From Notamacropus eugenii (lineage: Eukaryota; Chordata; Mammalia; Diprotodontia; Macropodidae): a stretch of DNA of 64,000 nt. The notes below the pieces were generated by a model, which saw only the letters and a program-made list of their open reading frames with translations, ran no database searches and was not told the DNA's origin. A program made the position numbers and the translations under genes. Below are positions 47,679 to 59,480 of the stretch, one piece after another (the stretch's first letter is position 1; each line of letters begins with the position of its first letter). The stretch covers positions 432,815,877 to 432,879,876 of the forward strand of contig NC_092875.1 of the NCBI RefSeq assembly GCF_028372415.1. The letters are read 5' to 3'.

Positions 47679-48440
47679 AAACCCTTTTTTCCAGTGCTGT
47701 GTGGGAATGAGAAAGAAGTAAAAAGTCTTTGGCATGTTGAATGAAATTTAATTCACAGGCAAAAGTGCTGTAATAACAGAACAGTGCTAAACCAGTGGAA
47801 AAAGTTAGGGTTCAGGTAGATTTAAATAATCCATTCTGCAAGGATACTTTACTCAAAATCCTTAATTGGTTCCCTAAAAACATAGTATAAGGTGAAACCA
47901 TATTACAGGGGATGGTGAGCTTCATATGGTCAATGTTACAAATAGATACTCATCCACTGATTTTAGTGAAATATTACAACTTTATGGTGAGGTTTGATTG
48001 CAACATATTAATATTATCATGATCAGGGCCACCTTTATTTGGGACACATGTCCCAAATGAACATGTAAGAGGTAGGGAATTGGCCAAATGACATGATTTC
48101 AGCATATTGAGAAGGTGCTGAGGTTGTTCCATCCCTACAGATGAACCTATTCCTCCAACTCATCTTTGCTGATAACTAAAATTCTATAGATTCCCCACCC
48201 CATCCCCCTTGACAGAAGGCTTTGAATTGAAATACAAATATATAAAATGTACAAAAGCTATACAAATATACAAAAGTATAACTTACAGCACCTATCTGTT
48301 ATTTGCAACTCAGGCTAGTGAAAAATATAGTAGATTTCAATGGGCTAATTGGGGAGCAGTGTGGGGTGGTAGTGAGACTGGAACTTCCAGATCTGTGATT
48401 TCATTGGTTTCAAGGTGTTCCTGGTGAGGACACTCCCTCT
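46580..48440. other. Intron segment without recognised gene
   Basis: A CA microsatellite at 47629-47674 is the only clear feature. The remainder shows no repeat family or coding frame I can name. Confidence 0.45.
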
Positions 48441-48444
48441 CCTG

Positions 48445-48850
48445 AAGCAATTTAGCAGCTGCTCTGTAGTTTATTCTCTTAGAAAATTGCCTGAAGGGAC
48501 CATGGGTTAGATGATCTGCCCAGGGGCATTCAGCCAGTAAACGTCAGAGATGAGAAGTGAGACTGGAACCCAGGACTTTCTGATGTTAGGTTCGGCTCTC
48601 TATTCACTATATCATGCTTAGGGTGAACATAATGTTTCCACAATAATTTATGATTTATAAAACTCCTTCCTTAAACAACACTGTGAGAAAAGGAGTCACC
48701 TTCATTTATAGATGAACAAATTCTATTTTATAGATGGGAGAACTGAGACTCAGAGAAGTCCAGGGTTACAGAGTCAGTGAGCAACAAAGCTGGAACCCAA
48801 GCCTAAGGTCTCTTCTGATTTCAAGCCCACTGTCATTCATTACCTAAGCC
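48445..48850 (-). mobile_element. THER1/MIR-like SINE and MIR, antisense
   Basis: 48445-48620 has TGATCTGCCCAGGGGCATTC and GACTGGAACCCAGGAC. 48640-48850 has TATAGATGGGAGAACTGAGA and CTCAGAGAAGTCCAGGG. Confidence 0.65.
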
Positions 48851-49064
48851 CTGCTTCTAGAGGCTGGGAGATATGGAGAAAGTAGGAGAAGGAAATGGCA
48901 TCAAAGGGGAAAGGGCACACAAGGAGAGGGACTGAGCCAGATCTGCTTGCCTTACTGCCCAGGACTATCCTTGCATAAAAAACAAAGTGAAGAAAGGTAC
49001 TCATGACTTTAGATTGTTTGTCCAGCCTTGCTCATAAACATCCATGAATGCCACTGCATAGCTA

Positions 49065-49490
49065 ATGATAAGAATAGCTACCACTTATACACTATTTTAA
49101 CTCTTCAAAGCACTTTACCTATGTAATCTCATTTGATACAAAAAGTCTTCCAAGTTAGTGCTATCATTGTCCCCATTTAACAGGGTGGAAACTGAGGTAG
49201 ACAGAGGTTGAATGACTTTCTCAAGGGCAAGCACATACTTGGGTCTTTTGGGGCTCCCGTGAGAGACATGAACGATGCAACTGAAAGAGCACCAAACGTA
49301 ATCAGAATGCCTGGGTTCAAGTCCTGACTTCAGTACTAAACTAATCATGTAAGTATGATCAAGTCACTAAGACCTTTCTGAATTTCACTTTTCTTATCTC
49401 TAAGTTAGAGTTAATAATTCTTATATTATCTGCTTGTGTGATGTAAACTGTAAAGCTCCATAGTGAAATGAACCATTATTAATATCATTT
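49065..49490. mobile_element. MIR pair in opposite orientation
   Basis: 49065-49240 is antisense (CACTTTACCTATGTAATCTC, GTGGAAACTGAGGTAG). 49255-49490 is sense (GCCTGGGTTCAAGTCCTG, ACTGTAAAGCTCC). Confidence 0.7.
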
Positions 49491-49834
49491 TATTTCATTT
49501 TTGGCTCCAATACAATTCCTGACATAGCAGTAGAGGGCACGGAATGTTATAAATCTTTGCATCTGCACTATGGATACTAATAGGTTTTGGACCACCGGTG
49601 TTTCCTTACATCATTAATTTATATCCATAAACATTCTACACATGATAGGTATTGTTAGCCCATAATAAATAATGCATGAAGTACTCTTGTTCCATGCAGT
49701 CAGTAAATACTTTCCTCAGACAGTTCAGCTTGTACTTGACAGAGTGAGGCATGGGGAGAGGGTTGGACAGATTTTCCCGGATGTGGGGTTATAAGAAAGG
49801 GAAAAGAAGGGAGTCCTTAGAAAGGTCCTATAGG

Positions 49835-49935
49835 TATATGAAAATAATTTATAGGAACACTTTATGTAATGGCAAAGAACTCAGAGAAAATATTCCCATC
49901 TATTGGGGAATATCTGAAAATTTATGGTATATGAA
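49835..49935 (+). mobile_element. L1 ORF2/3' fragment
   Basis: TTTATAGGAACACTTTATGT, AATGGCAAAGAACTCAG and CATCTATTGGGGAATATCTG match the region just before the L1 3' UTR. Confidence 0.65.
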
Positions 49936-50084
49936 TGTAGGGAGAGTGATTTTATTGAGGTAGGAAGCCCCCCAAAACCCAGAGGCTTTCCTAGAACACG
50001 GAGTTAAGTGATTTTCCCAGGGTATGTCAAAACTGGACCTTGGATCCCTATTTTCCTAACTCTGAGGATATTAGATCCATGAGA

Positions 50085-50188
50085 TAGTGAGTTCCATGGG
50101 GGCAGGGATTGTCTTTTGCTTTTTCTTTTATCCCCAGTGTTTAGCACAGTTCCTGGCAAATAGTAAGCACTTAATAAATGTTTATTGA
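50085..50188 (+). mobile_element. L2 3'-end fragment
   Basis: TGAGTTCCATGGGGGCAGGG, TTTATCCCCAGTGTTTAGC and CTTAATAAATGTTTATTG. It sits inside a split antisense SINE (50005-50060 and 50190-50215). Confidence 0.8.
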
Positions 50189-50353
50189 CCAACCAGTTCT
50201 CTATTCATTATGTCACACTGCCTCTCCTAAGATAATTTAATAGAATATCATTGTCCTATAAAAGTTTCAGTTTGGAGAATTTAGAGAAACTTGCAAAGAT
50301 TTGCATAAAGTCGTCAAATCAACAAGAATGTATTAAGGCATTGGGTGCCAGAC

Positions 50354-50359
<6 letters not shown>

Positions 50360-50411
<52 letters not shown>

Positions 50412-50529
50412 TCCTTCATTCTCCAAGAGGACCATGACATCAAGATGATGACATGACTTGCAGCTGACTTTGATTTGAGTGAGGGAGGGCTGGGCAAGGT
50501 CACCAACCTTACTTTCTTCCCAGAGCCAT
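50360..50529 (-). mobile_element. RTE-tailed SINE with CA repeat tail, inserted in L2
   Basis: On the minus strand the body ends CTCTTGGAGAATGAAGGACA and passes straight into about 25 CA units. CTGTG flanks it at 50355-50359 and 50530-50534. The interrupted L2 text reads across the junction as CCAGACACTGTG then CTAAATGCTGGGACTG. The end matches the terminus of the RTE LINE at 54020-54040. Confidence 0.75.
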
Positions 50530-50534
50530 CTGTG

Positions 50535-50840
50535 CTAAATGCTGGGACTGCAAAGAAAGGCAAAAACAGTTCCTCTCTTCAAGGAGCTCACAATCTATTG
50601 AGGGAGCAACACGGAAACAACTATGCACAAACAAGACATATATAGGACTACACATATACACACACACAATAGAGAACTCTCTGAGGTCAGGGAGAACTGG
50701 GAAAGACTTCTTGAAGAAGGTGGAACTTTAGCTGAAACTTAAAGGAAGCCAGGAAAACTAGGAGGTAGAGATGATTAGGGAGAGCATTCTAGGCATAGGA
50801 GCTAGCCAGTAAAAGTGCCTGAGGTAAGAAGATGGAGCAA
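50535..50840 (-). mobile_element. L2 fragment, antisense
   Basis: CAAGGAGCTCACAATCTATT, GACTTCTTGAAGAAGGTGG and GGAGAGCATTCTAGGCATAG are the reverse of the L2 coding/3' region. Confidence 0.6.
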
Positions 50841-50914
50841 AGGTAAGAAGGCTTATGTCACAAGGTCATAGAATACATAGAGGGGAGTCAGATGAAGAAG
50901 ACTGGAAAGGTTGG

Positions 50915-51265
50915 AAAAAGCTGTCAGCATGAGTTGGTGCAGAGAAAAATTTAAGTAGAACCAAGAGAATGCTAAACAAAATGGCAATAATAATCCAATG
51001 AAAAATGACATGAGAAGACTTGAAAACTCTGACCAATGCAATGACCAGATGTAGCTTCAGAGGACTTGGTGATGAAGTTTGCCTACTGCTCATGACTAGG
51101 AGACAATAGATAAGAAATGCAGTGGTCAAGGGACTACTTTGTTTTGCTTGATTGTACTTCTTTTTTTTTTATCTAGGGAGGGCATAGGATGGGAGGAGGG
51201 GATACTTGTTGGGAACTGACAGTGATTTTCTTTTTTTAAAGAGCATCAACAATGTTTTTAAAAAG
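50915..51265 (+). mobile_element. L1-type 3' fragment
   Basis: Degenerate sense copy: GAACCAAGAGAATGC, ACTCTGACCAATGCAATGACC, TTCAGAGGACTTGGTGATGA and TTTGTTTTGCTTGATTG, with an A-rich end. Confidence 0.6.
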
Positions 51266-51569
51266 AAAGGTGTTCCCATGGTTCTCTAAGAGTATGAATT
51301 TGAGAAACATGCCTCCAGAATTATTTTCATCCTGCAGTGGGGTGATATAAGGTGGCTTGCTTGACAGACCTGAGGAATAGATTTGGAGAAATATCAGTCA
51401 ATTTCTGGAGAAAAATGACTTTGACCTCAAGGGACAATGGCTGGAGGAGGTTAGGAGCAGGGTTGTGGTAGGGAATTTTGCTGAGATGTGATAGAATTGT
51501 ATTCATATGGTCAGTTTTGTTCAGTGAAAAAAACATTGGAATTTCTAAGACAAGGAAATGGGACCATAC

Positions 51570-51715
51570 AATTAGAGATTTGGAGGTGAAAGGGACCTTA
51601 GAGGTAATTTCATACAATTATTTAATTTACAGTTGAGGAAACTGAGGCCCAGAGAGCCCAAATGTCTCTTCTGGTGTTACAGAGAGTAAGTAGTAGATCC
51701 AAAATTTTGTTGTGA
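51570..51715 (-). mobile_element. MIR fragment
   Basis: Antisense: GGTGAAAGGGACCTTAGAGG and CAGTTGAGGAAACTGAGGCC. Confidence 0.75.
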
Positions 51716-51764
51716 TGATAAAAAGGAAATAATGTATGTAAAATGTTTTGTAAAACTTAAAGCA

Positions 51765-52140
51765 CTCCATCAGTTGGGGAATGTTTGAATGAATTGTGAA
51801 TTATAAATGTAACAGTTATCATTGGGCTCTCAGAAATTATAAATGTGGGGAATTCAAGGAAAGAAAAAATCTTGAATGAACTGATGCTGCGTGAAGAAAG
51901 CAGAGCCATGAGAACATATATAATCCAAGCATGGCACTAAAAGATTTCAGAATTCAGCTCAGATAAAGGAGGAGAGATACTATCCTCCCTTTCCCTGAGT
52001 TGGTGGCACCAATGTTTCATTTGAATGTGATGTGGAAGAGCAAAGGAGCCCTCAAAGAAAAGAGAGAAGGATATAGATGGGAAGGCTACCCTCATTAGAA
52101 GAAATGAAAATGAAGTGTTTTATCTGTTAAAGTATCTTAA
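51765..52140 (+). mobile_element. L1 3' fragment
   Basis: CATCAGTTGGGGAATGTTTG, GAACTGATGCTGCGTGAAG and CAGAGCCATGAGAAC follow L1 3'-region order. The copy is degenerate. Confidence 0.55.
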
Positions 52141-53340
52141 GAAACATTGTGACTCCTTAAATTTAAAGAAGCAAATGAGAATTCAAGCTATGACACAGTT
52201 TTATAGTAAACACTTCACCTTCAGAAAACACTTCAGGGATGGCAAAAAATTACATATATGACTTTTTATACTGAAATGTTTTCAGTTTTTCCCCAATATT
52301 GCCTTATAATAGGCTTAACTTATTTTTCTTCAGTTCTTGACCTTATTGCTAAGAGCCAGACTTCCCTAGACTGGTGCAGGAATTTGCGATGTGGACAAAG
52401 TCCATGGGGATCCTAACTGGTACATCACTCTCATTTCTCCACATTGCTTAGGCTAAAATGACCACTGGTCAAAGCCTGATTACCACAGGCTCCAGTCAAA
52501 TAAGAGACTTAATGGATTGGCCTTAAGGTTCAGCTCTGACTTTCCTTGGAATGGCTATCTTTCTGGGCCAGATATGAACTTTCTCATATAGTATAGGCTG
52601 TCACATCTAAATCTAATCTATGCAGGAGTTGAAATGCTATGGCATTGTGGATACTGCCACCATGAAAATAGATTTGGAACTGCTTTGGGGTTTTGCTCTC
52701 GATTTAGTATGTGGACAGTGTCAAAAGTAAGACTCTAAATTCTTTGGTAAATCTTCTTTGTCACCCAGAGCCTTCTGATGGCAAGATATTTTACATATCA
52801 GTCAGATCATCATTGTCTGACTTGAGAAATAGGAGGAGTGGGAAGGGCTTCTACAGTAAAAACACAGGTTTGTGTTTTTTTCCAAGTGTCAGGTGCTAGA
52901 CTTGCAAGATGAAAATGCAAGTTTCTGCTCTCATTTCCTCTTCATCTCTCTTTCTCTTCAATGTCCTCTGTCTTTACTTCTCTCAACATTATTCCTTGCC
53001 TCTTGCAAGGACTTTTTGAGCGTAAGCCAGACTCTCTACTATGTCAAGTTGTTTGTCCCACAGGTACTTAGTAGATGCTACATAAATTCTTGTTGAATTG
53101 ACTTGAAGTAGAGAAAAGAGAGGAAAATGATAGAAAATTGTTTTAAAATGGAGAGACAGAAGGGGGGAATAGTGAGGATGGAAGAGGAGGAGAGTAGAGA
53201 GGCTGTTGGAGAGAGACAATAGGGAGAAAGAAGAGAGAGGAGAGAAGGGTGAAAGAGTAAAATAATTGTGCACAATTTCCTAGAATCCCTCTCTGGAATG
53301 GTTGACATCCTCTGGAAAGTTTAAGGGAAGCAGCAAGGGT
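52140..53340. other. Intron segment, mostly unique
   Basis: No gene seen. A short L2-like tail is at 53045-53105 and an A/G-rich tract at 53100-53250. Confidence 0.4.
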
Positions 53341-53424
53341 TCATGGTCCTGGGCCTCCCAAGCTCAGCATTTCTAATCCCAGCTCTGCCACTACGGGACT
53401 TCTGACCTTAGGTAAATGTCTTAA

Positions 53425-54050
53425 CATCTCCGTGTTGACGTCCTTGTTGTATGCCTGTAAAACCTGGACAGTCTACCAGCACCATGCCAAGAAACTGTCT
53501 TAGGAATTGTCTTAGAAAGATTCTGAAGATCACTTGGCATTATAAGATACCAGACATTGAGGTAATTTCTTGAACTAAACTGCTAAACATTCACTCTGCT
53601 TCAGAGAGCACACCTCCAGTGGGCTGGCCACATTGTTGGAATGCAAAATGTATGCTTGCCAAAAAGAGTATTTTCATGGAGAACTCACACAGGGTAAGCT
53701 TTCACATGGTGGGCAGAAGAAGTGATACAAGGATACTCTCAAGCTCTCTCTTAAGAACTCTGGAATTGATTGTGTGGCATGGGAGACACTGGCCTCTCAG
53801 CATACTATGCCCACATCAGAGAAGGTGCTGTGCTCTATGAGCAAAGCAGAATTGAAATAGCTCAAAAGAAATAAGAGATGCACAGATTTAGAGAATCCAC
53901 CCCAAATGTTCACATAGACTATTTGCTGCCAATCTGTGGTAGAACACTGAGCTTATATTGGTTTGGTTAAGCACAGTTAGACATACTGTAACTCTGGCAT
54001 AATGATGCCATTTTGATCCTTTTTGAGAACGAAGGACAACACCAACATGT
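53425..54050 (+). mobile_element. RTE/BovB-like LINE C-terminus and 3' end
   Basis: The frame reads SLLYACLKTWTVYQHH with shifts, followed by a CLR.IL.ITW-like stretch (AAGATTCTGAAGATCACTTGG), IPDIEV and RAHLQWAGH-like motifs typical of the C-terminal region of RTE ORFs. The element ends TTTGAGAACGAAGGACAACA. Similarity to 8393-8900 extends across it. A MIR scrap precedes it (53345-53424). Confidence 0.8.
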
Positions 54051-56000
54051 CTCTCTCAGTTCCCAACTAGACAATGGGCTTGATAATTCTTCTTACCGGT
54101 TTATGTGCATTGAGAGTTTGGGAGAATAACTAATGTAAGGCTGCAAAACTACTCGCAAATATGTAATGTTAAAGAAACTGATCATTAAAGATCACCTATG
54201 CAAAGGAAAGCAGTAAAGGCTACATACAGCTCATGGACCTGAAAGGCATTCTAAAAGAAAAAACCAGGCATTTCTCTAATACAGTACCTTAAAAGTATTA
54301 TTATCCTTAGTCCTCAAGTGCACACTTACTTTTACCTGGCCTGAGGAGTTTGAATTTTCGAAGGTAAGGCAGAAAAAAAAATAGTCCCTTGGCTTATTTG
54401 ATTATGCAGAAACCTGCCCACCTTGGGCTGAAGGGTTGGTCAAGACTGACCTGAAATAGATGATAAATGCCAGGAGGGAGGCAGTACTTCTTCCGGTCCT
54501 GTTAGTGTCATCAAAATCCTTTGGTTTTAAACTGGAGGATCAGGGACTCTGTGAAGAGCAGCCCAATCTTCCCCCTTCTTTGTACCCCTGTGATTCTGGG
54601 CCTCAAATACAATATTCAAGTGATATTTTGCCCCTCACACCCTTTTGCCCTGGCAAATTGTAGGAAGCTAATTTGTAACCAGCCAAGTTACTCTGAGTGT
54701 TTCAGATCTTAGAAGTGTAAAATATTTCTAGCAATGTGAGTGATCATTCTGAATCTACCTTGGCACTTCCAATTTGAAAACATATACTTACACAGCCACA
54801 CCCACACCCACTTTGAAGTTTTATCCTGGGCAGTACTGCCAGGATCACCAAGCCCCTCTTCTGTGTCAGCCACTACCTCCCAGATACAAACTCACCATGT
54901 AGTCAACCAGCCCTGAGCTCCAAGAAAACTCCAGCAGCCTGAGATGAATAGATGCTGAGCTTTCAGCTCCAGCACACAGGAGCTCGGTCACCAACATACA
55001 AGAGCAGTGAAGCGTAGGATTTAATTTGCCAAGGGTCATTCAACAGCACAACATCCAGGCCCTTTTCAGCTGGTGTGAGCCCCTCCACTGGGTGTGTGTG
55101 GCCAGGGAGGGGGCCAGTCCTGACTGAGGGGACAGAAAGCCCAGTCTCAGCAGGAAGCCCATCCCCTTCAAGAAAAGAACCCCAGAGAGAAGTCTTTCTT
55201 TGACTTCAGCATTAACCTCAAGCAGGTGGCAAGATATTCGAGTTTTTTCACTATTTCTGTAACCTCAAGAAAGCAAACGCCAGGCTCCTCTTGTAAGTAT
55301 ACCCCGTGCCTTACCCACTGAAGCCAACTTGTTCTCTGGACAGGAGATGAATAGGAGTCTGGGAGGATCCTTACCTATGATTCAAGAATCACCAAGTTGT
55401 GAAGGGCAGACCTTAAAGTCATAAGTCCTCATTTTATGGACAAAGAAATGGAAACTGCCTTGCTGGGGTCATTGGGGCAGTAAGTGACAAAGCCTGCCCT
55501 GTCTGTAGGTGGATTTAATTTTCCTGGAACTACAGTAAAAAGAAAATAATTTCTTTTAGCCAAAAAGTTAATTTATTGATTCCAGGTTAATCTGGCAAAG
55601 AAGAAAAAACAAAATAGACCTACTTTTGAAAAATGCTATGGGCTTGTCCAATGGGAATAGATTTTTTTCTGGGAATTTTTTTCTTTCCATTCTTCTCTCC
55701 CTTACCTAGAGTCAGGAGTAAAGGTAGACAAGGTAGGCAGTCACTGGGCATAGCACACAGTAGAAACTCAGAGGGGCACTTTGTGACATAACTTTTTATA
55801 AATGCACATGTTTATTTTAGCATCCAAAAATTTGGTCCTCCATGGTGCAAAAGTAATTATTTTTTAATAAGTCAAGTCTCATGATGAATCCATGACATAG
55901 TGGATAGAAAGTTGGCCACAGAGTCAGAAAGACTTAAAAAAAAAGCAAAGAAGATGTGGCCCCTGCCCTTGAAAAGCTTGTAATTGACTGGGGAGGTAAA
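54050..56000. other. Intron segment, mostly unique
   Basis: No gene seen. 54770-55520 is moderately GC-richer, repeat-free sequence. A SINE scrap lies at 55875-55930. Confidence 0.45.
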
Positions 56001-56016
56001 TGTCAAGATAATTTTT

Positions 56017-56201
56017 TCCATTAATTAATTAATTTACTTTTAGTTTTCAACATTCATCTCCTCAAGATTTTTGAGTTCCAAATTTTTCTCTCCATCTCTC
56101 CTTTTTGCCCACCCCAAGACAGCATGCATTAATCCTTTCCCCAATCTGCTCTCCCTTCTCTTATCCCCTTCACTCTCTTGTAGGGCAAGTTAGATTTAAG
56201 C
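56017..56201 (-). mobile_element. Short 5'-truncated L1 with 11-bp target duplication
   Basis: An L1 3' end of about 185 bp (TTAATTTACTTTTAGTTTTC, CCCCAAGACAGCATGC, TTGTAGGGCAAGTTAG). AGATAATTTTT lies at 56006-56016 and 56202-56212. The T-rich target fits L1 endonuclease preference. Confidence 0.85.
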
Positions 56202-56254
56202 AGATAATTTTTATGCAATGAAGAATATGCCAATTGCCAAAAAGAGGTACCCAG

Positions 56255-57105
56255 ACCTAGGAATTCAAGGGAAGGGATTATTTCATGCTAGGAAGGGATC
56301 AAAGAAGTCTTCATGAAGGAAGAAGTATTTAGATTGGGCTTTGAAGGATGGGTAAGAATTGTGCAGATAAAGCTCAGGCTAAGGATATCCGATGCAGGGA
56401 CTTCGTGAACAAATGTATAGAGGCATGAAAACCAAGGGCATGCCTGAGAAATGAGTCATTCAATTTGGAGCACAGGGTATGCTCTGTAGAGGAAACGAGG
56501 ATGGAGAAACAGGATGCGGCCAGAGTGTGGAGGGTCTGAATGGCAGACTGAGGGGTTTGAACTTTACTCATTCAGCAGTGGGTGGCCATTAAAGCTTTTT
56601 TTGAAGAGGAGTGTGACAAAATCAGAGCTGTGTTTAAGAAAGATTAATCTGGAAGCTGTGTATAGGGAGAGAGACTGAAGATGGAGAGAGCAGTTCAGGA
56701 GGCTTTAACAACTACGAGCATGGGACAGAGGTAATAAGGGCTTGACCTGAGGTTTAGTTCCTACAAAAGATCTTTCCTGTTCTCTCCCCTCCCCCTCAAG
56801 TGCTGGTGTCTTTCTGCTAAAATAGCCTGTTTTTATTCTTTACATATTTTTTACATATAATTTTGTAAATACTTGTACATGTTCATGCCTTACACATTGT
56901 CTCCCTGGAAATAAAATAAGCTCCTTTGGGGCAAGGACTGTTTAATTTTGACTTTGTACCTTGGTACTTAGTGCCTGGTATGCAGTAGGTGATTAATAAT
57001 TGCTCAACGACTAACAAGGGATTGCTTGATTCATAAGGCATCAGTAGCAGTGGTAGAAGGGATAGGACAGATGTGAGAGATATTTCAGAGGGAGAATGGG
57101 CAGAA
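56255..57105. mobile_element. Antisense L2 interrupted by a sense L2 tail
   Basis: 56255-56775 and 57015-57105 are antisense L2 (AGGCATGAAAACCAAGGGC, GGGTGGCCATTAAAGC, AGGAGTGTGACAAAATCAGA). 56790-57005 is a sense L2 3' end (GGGGCAAGGACTGTTTAATT, GGTACTTAGTGCCTGG). Confidence 0.65.
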
Positions 57106-57124
57106 CTAACCAAATAAGAAAGAA

Positions 57125-57300
57125 GGAAGAATCAAATATAATAGCTTACATTTAAAGTGCTTTATGGTTGAGAAATGACTTTTCTCACAACAGCCTATAA
57201 TGTATGTGATATATTATTAAGCCTATTTTAAAGAAGAGCAAACCAAGATTCAAGAAAGCAAAGTGACAAGTTCAAGATTTGATTCAGATTTCAGGGATCT
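57125..57300 (-). mobile_element. MIR fragment
   Basis: Antisense: AAGTGCTTTATGGTTGAG, CCTATTTTAAAGAAGAGC and AAAGTGACAAGTTCAAG. Confidence 0.6.
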
Positions 57301-57856
57301 TTTCACCACGTGGTGATGAGCCTCGCAAAAATCTGGTAGATTGGTGATTGTAGTGGATGAAAGCCAGATAGGTTGAGGCAGTAAGTTCCTTCACATAGAA
57401 CCATATAGTCAAACATCTATTCAGGGGAGGCATTGGGATGGCCCTATTTTCCTCTCTCATACTTAGGAGTGTCAGGAGGAATTTTTGTGTGCCTGTTTTC
57501 AGCAAGGCAGTGGTGAGCTGTTAAGATAATTATTTCACTTTTTAAGCCTGGGCAGAGTAATTTATTATTGCAGTTCCTCTGAGCACCAGTTAGATTTGCC
57601 AAGACAACAGAATTAATTTCCTACATGCCTTTTTTTTCCAGATAAAGTCTCAGAGAGGTTGTCTAGAGTAGGCCTGGGAATTCCCCTTGAAAACCAAATG
57701 TTACAGTGCGTTGGCTTCTGGAAGATATCACAACCTCATCCAGAGTGGGAACCACACATGTGTTTGGATGCCCCTGGGAAGGTTGGAAAATTGATCCCTC
57801 TCTGGGTTATCAAGCCTTCACTGTATAATATGGGACTTAGCACACAACAGGAATTC

Positions 57857-57890
57857 TCTCTCTCTGTCTCTCTCTCTGTCTCTCTCTGTC

Positions 57891-57933
<43 letters not shown>

Positions 57934-57950
57934 GTCTCTCTCTCTCTCAG
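57857..57950. repeat. TC/TGTC microsatellite
   Basis: Imperfect TC repeat with interspersed TG. Confidence 0.97.
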
Positions 57951-58034
57951 GAGAGCAGAACTTTCTAGCATTAAAAATTAATGCATTGGTTAAAATTAAT
58001 TAAATTAGTTATGAGTGTCCCTCATTGCCAAAGT

Positions 58035-58498
58035 AGCAGTGTTGGACCTGGACTCAGGCAGACTTGAGTTCTTCGAACACTTACTAGATATGGGATGATC
58101 CTGAACAAGTTCCTTAGCTTCTGTCTGTCTTAGTTTCTTCATCTGTAAAATAGGGTTAATATTAACACCTACCTTCAAGGATTGTTGTGAGGATCAAGTA
58201 AGATAATATAAAGTGTTTTACGAAACTTAAAGTGGTATATATTGTTGTTTGGTCATTTTTAGTGTTTCTAACTCTTCATAACCCTACTTAGAATTTTCTT
58301 GACAAAAGATACTGGAGTGATTTTCCATTTCCTTCTCCAGCTCATTTTACAGATGATGAAACTGAGGCAAATAGGGTGAAGTGACTTGCCCAGGACCACA
58401 TAGCTAATAAGTGTCTAAGGCCAGATTTGAACTCCAGAAGATGAGTCTTCCTGCCTCTAGGCCCAGTGCTCTATTCACTGTGCTACCTAACTGCCCCA
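58035..58498. mobile_element. MIR (sense) followed by MAR1-type SINE (antisense)
   Basis: 58035-58235 is MIR (CTTAGTTTCTTCATCTGTAA, AGGATTGTTGTGAGGATC). 58238-58498 is antisense MAR1 (AGATACTGGAGTGATTTTCC, GAAACTGAGGCAAATAGGG, AAGTGACTTGCCCAGGACC, GTGCTACCTAACTGCCCC). Confidence 0.88.
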
Positions 58499-58779
58499 AA
58501 TAGTATATAAATCCTAGCGATTATTGTTATTTGCCATTGTGTTCTCTGGGTAGCTCTGTTTACATCCCATTTCCCCAGTTTTCTTCCTTCCTAGTTCTTT
58601 CTTTCTTTTTCTCTCTTCCTTTCATCTCCTCTTAGACTAACTGTACCATGGAATTGACACAGATAACTCTCACCAAGGACCATCTCATAGGGCTGCTTTC
58701 TCCCCAAGTCTCTGGGATCAATCTGGGTTACTGTCATTTCCCAGTTTGGACTCATGTCTTTCCCTGAGCTTACCCTCCC

Positions 58780-59480
58780 AGGGAGGAAGAATGAGTGCAC
58801 CTGCACGGAGTCTGTTCGCCTCGATCTGGGTCCTTTTGTTTTCCCAGGCAGACTGTGGCCATACTCCCCCAGCGAAGCTGCCCTAGGCTTTGCACTTGGA
58901 GGAAGCTTAATGGCATTACGCTATCATCACTAGGGGAAAAGAGCTCTAATTACATCTTGGATGCCTTCTAAAAAAGATGACCACATGCAGAGCACCAAGA
59001 GAAATGGAGATGAATGAATCACCAAAGAGAGTTAATGGAAAACCGCTCTAATTAGTGTAATAATTTTTAGGGAAACATTAATGAATATGAAATAGGATAA
59101 AAATGAAACCACAGGACTAATTAATACAACACAGTAATTTGGGGTTAGAAGATGTCGAAGCCTGTTTAAATATATTCCTATAGTTAGAATTAAAGAGGTC
59201 TGTGTAGAAGGAAAAGTACCTTTATTTGAAAAAATGTGTCACTTCGAGAAGTTGCAGCATAATAAAGAAAAACGCACAGGTTTATCTATGGTAAACACAA
59301 TGACAAAAATAACCAACAAAAATGATCAAAGTTTGTAGAGAAGGTATGCTGTTACAATGCCAAAGGCAATATATGAACTTCATGAAATAGTCATTATTAA
59401 GTCAGATAAGTAAATTCTCTTAATAAATACCCCCTTCAACTTAACCGCAAAACATACAGAGGTCTGAGTTCAGTAAAAGT
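58780..59480. promoter_or_regulatory. Repeat-free block rich in homeodomain sites, candidate enhancer
   Basis: No repeat is recognisable here, unlike both flanks. TAATTA occurs at 58948-58953, 59049-59054 and 59118-59123, with CATTAATG at 59076-59083 and several TAAT cores between. This is the composition of many conserved developmental enhancers. Enhancer activity is inferred from motif density only. Confidence 0.35.

Noticed and set aside
58780..59480. ONECUT2 first exon
   Set aside because: The exon should be GC-rich and encode a CUT domain and histidine-rich stretches; this block is AT-rich and non-coding.
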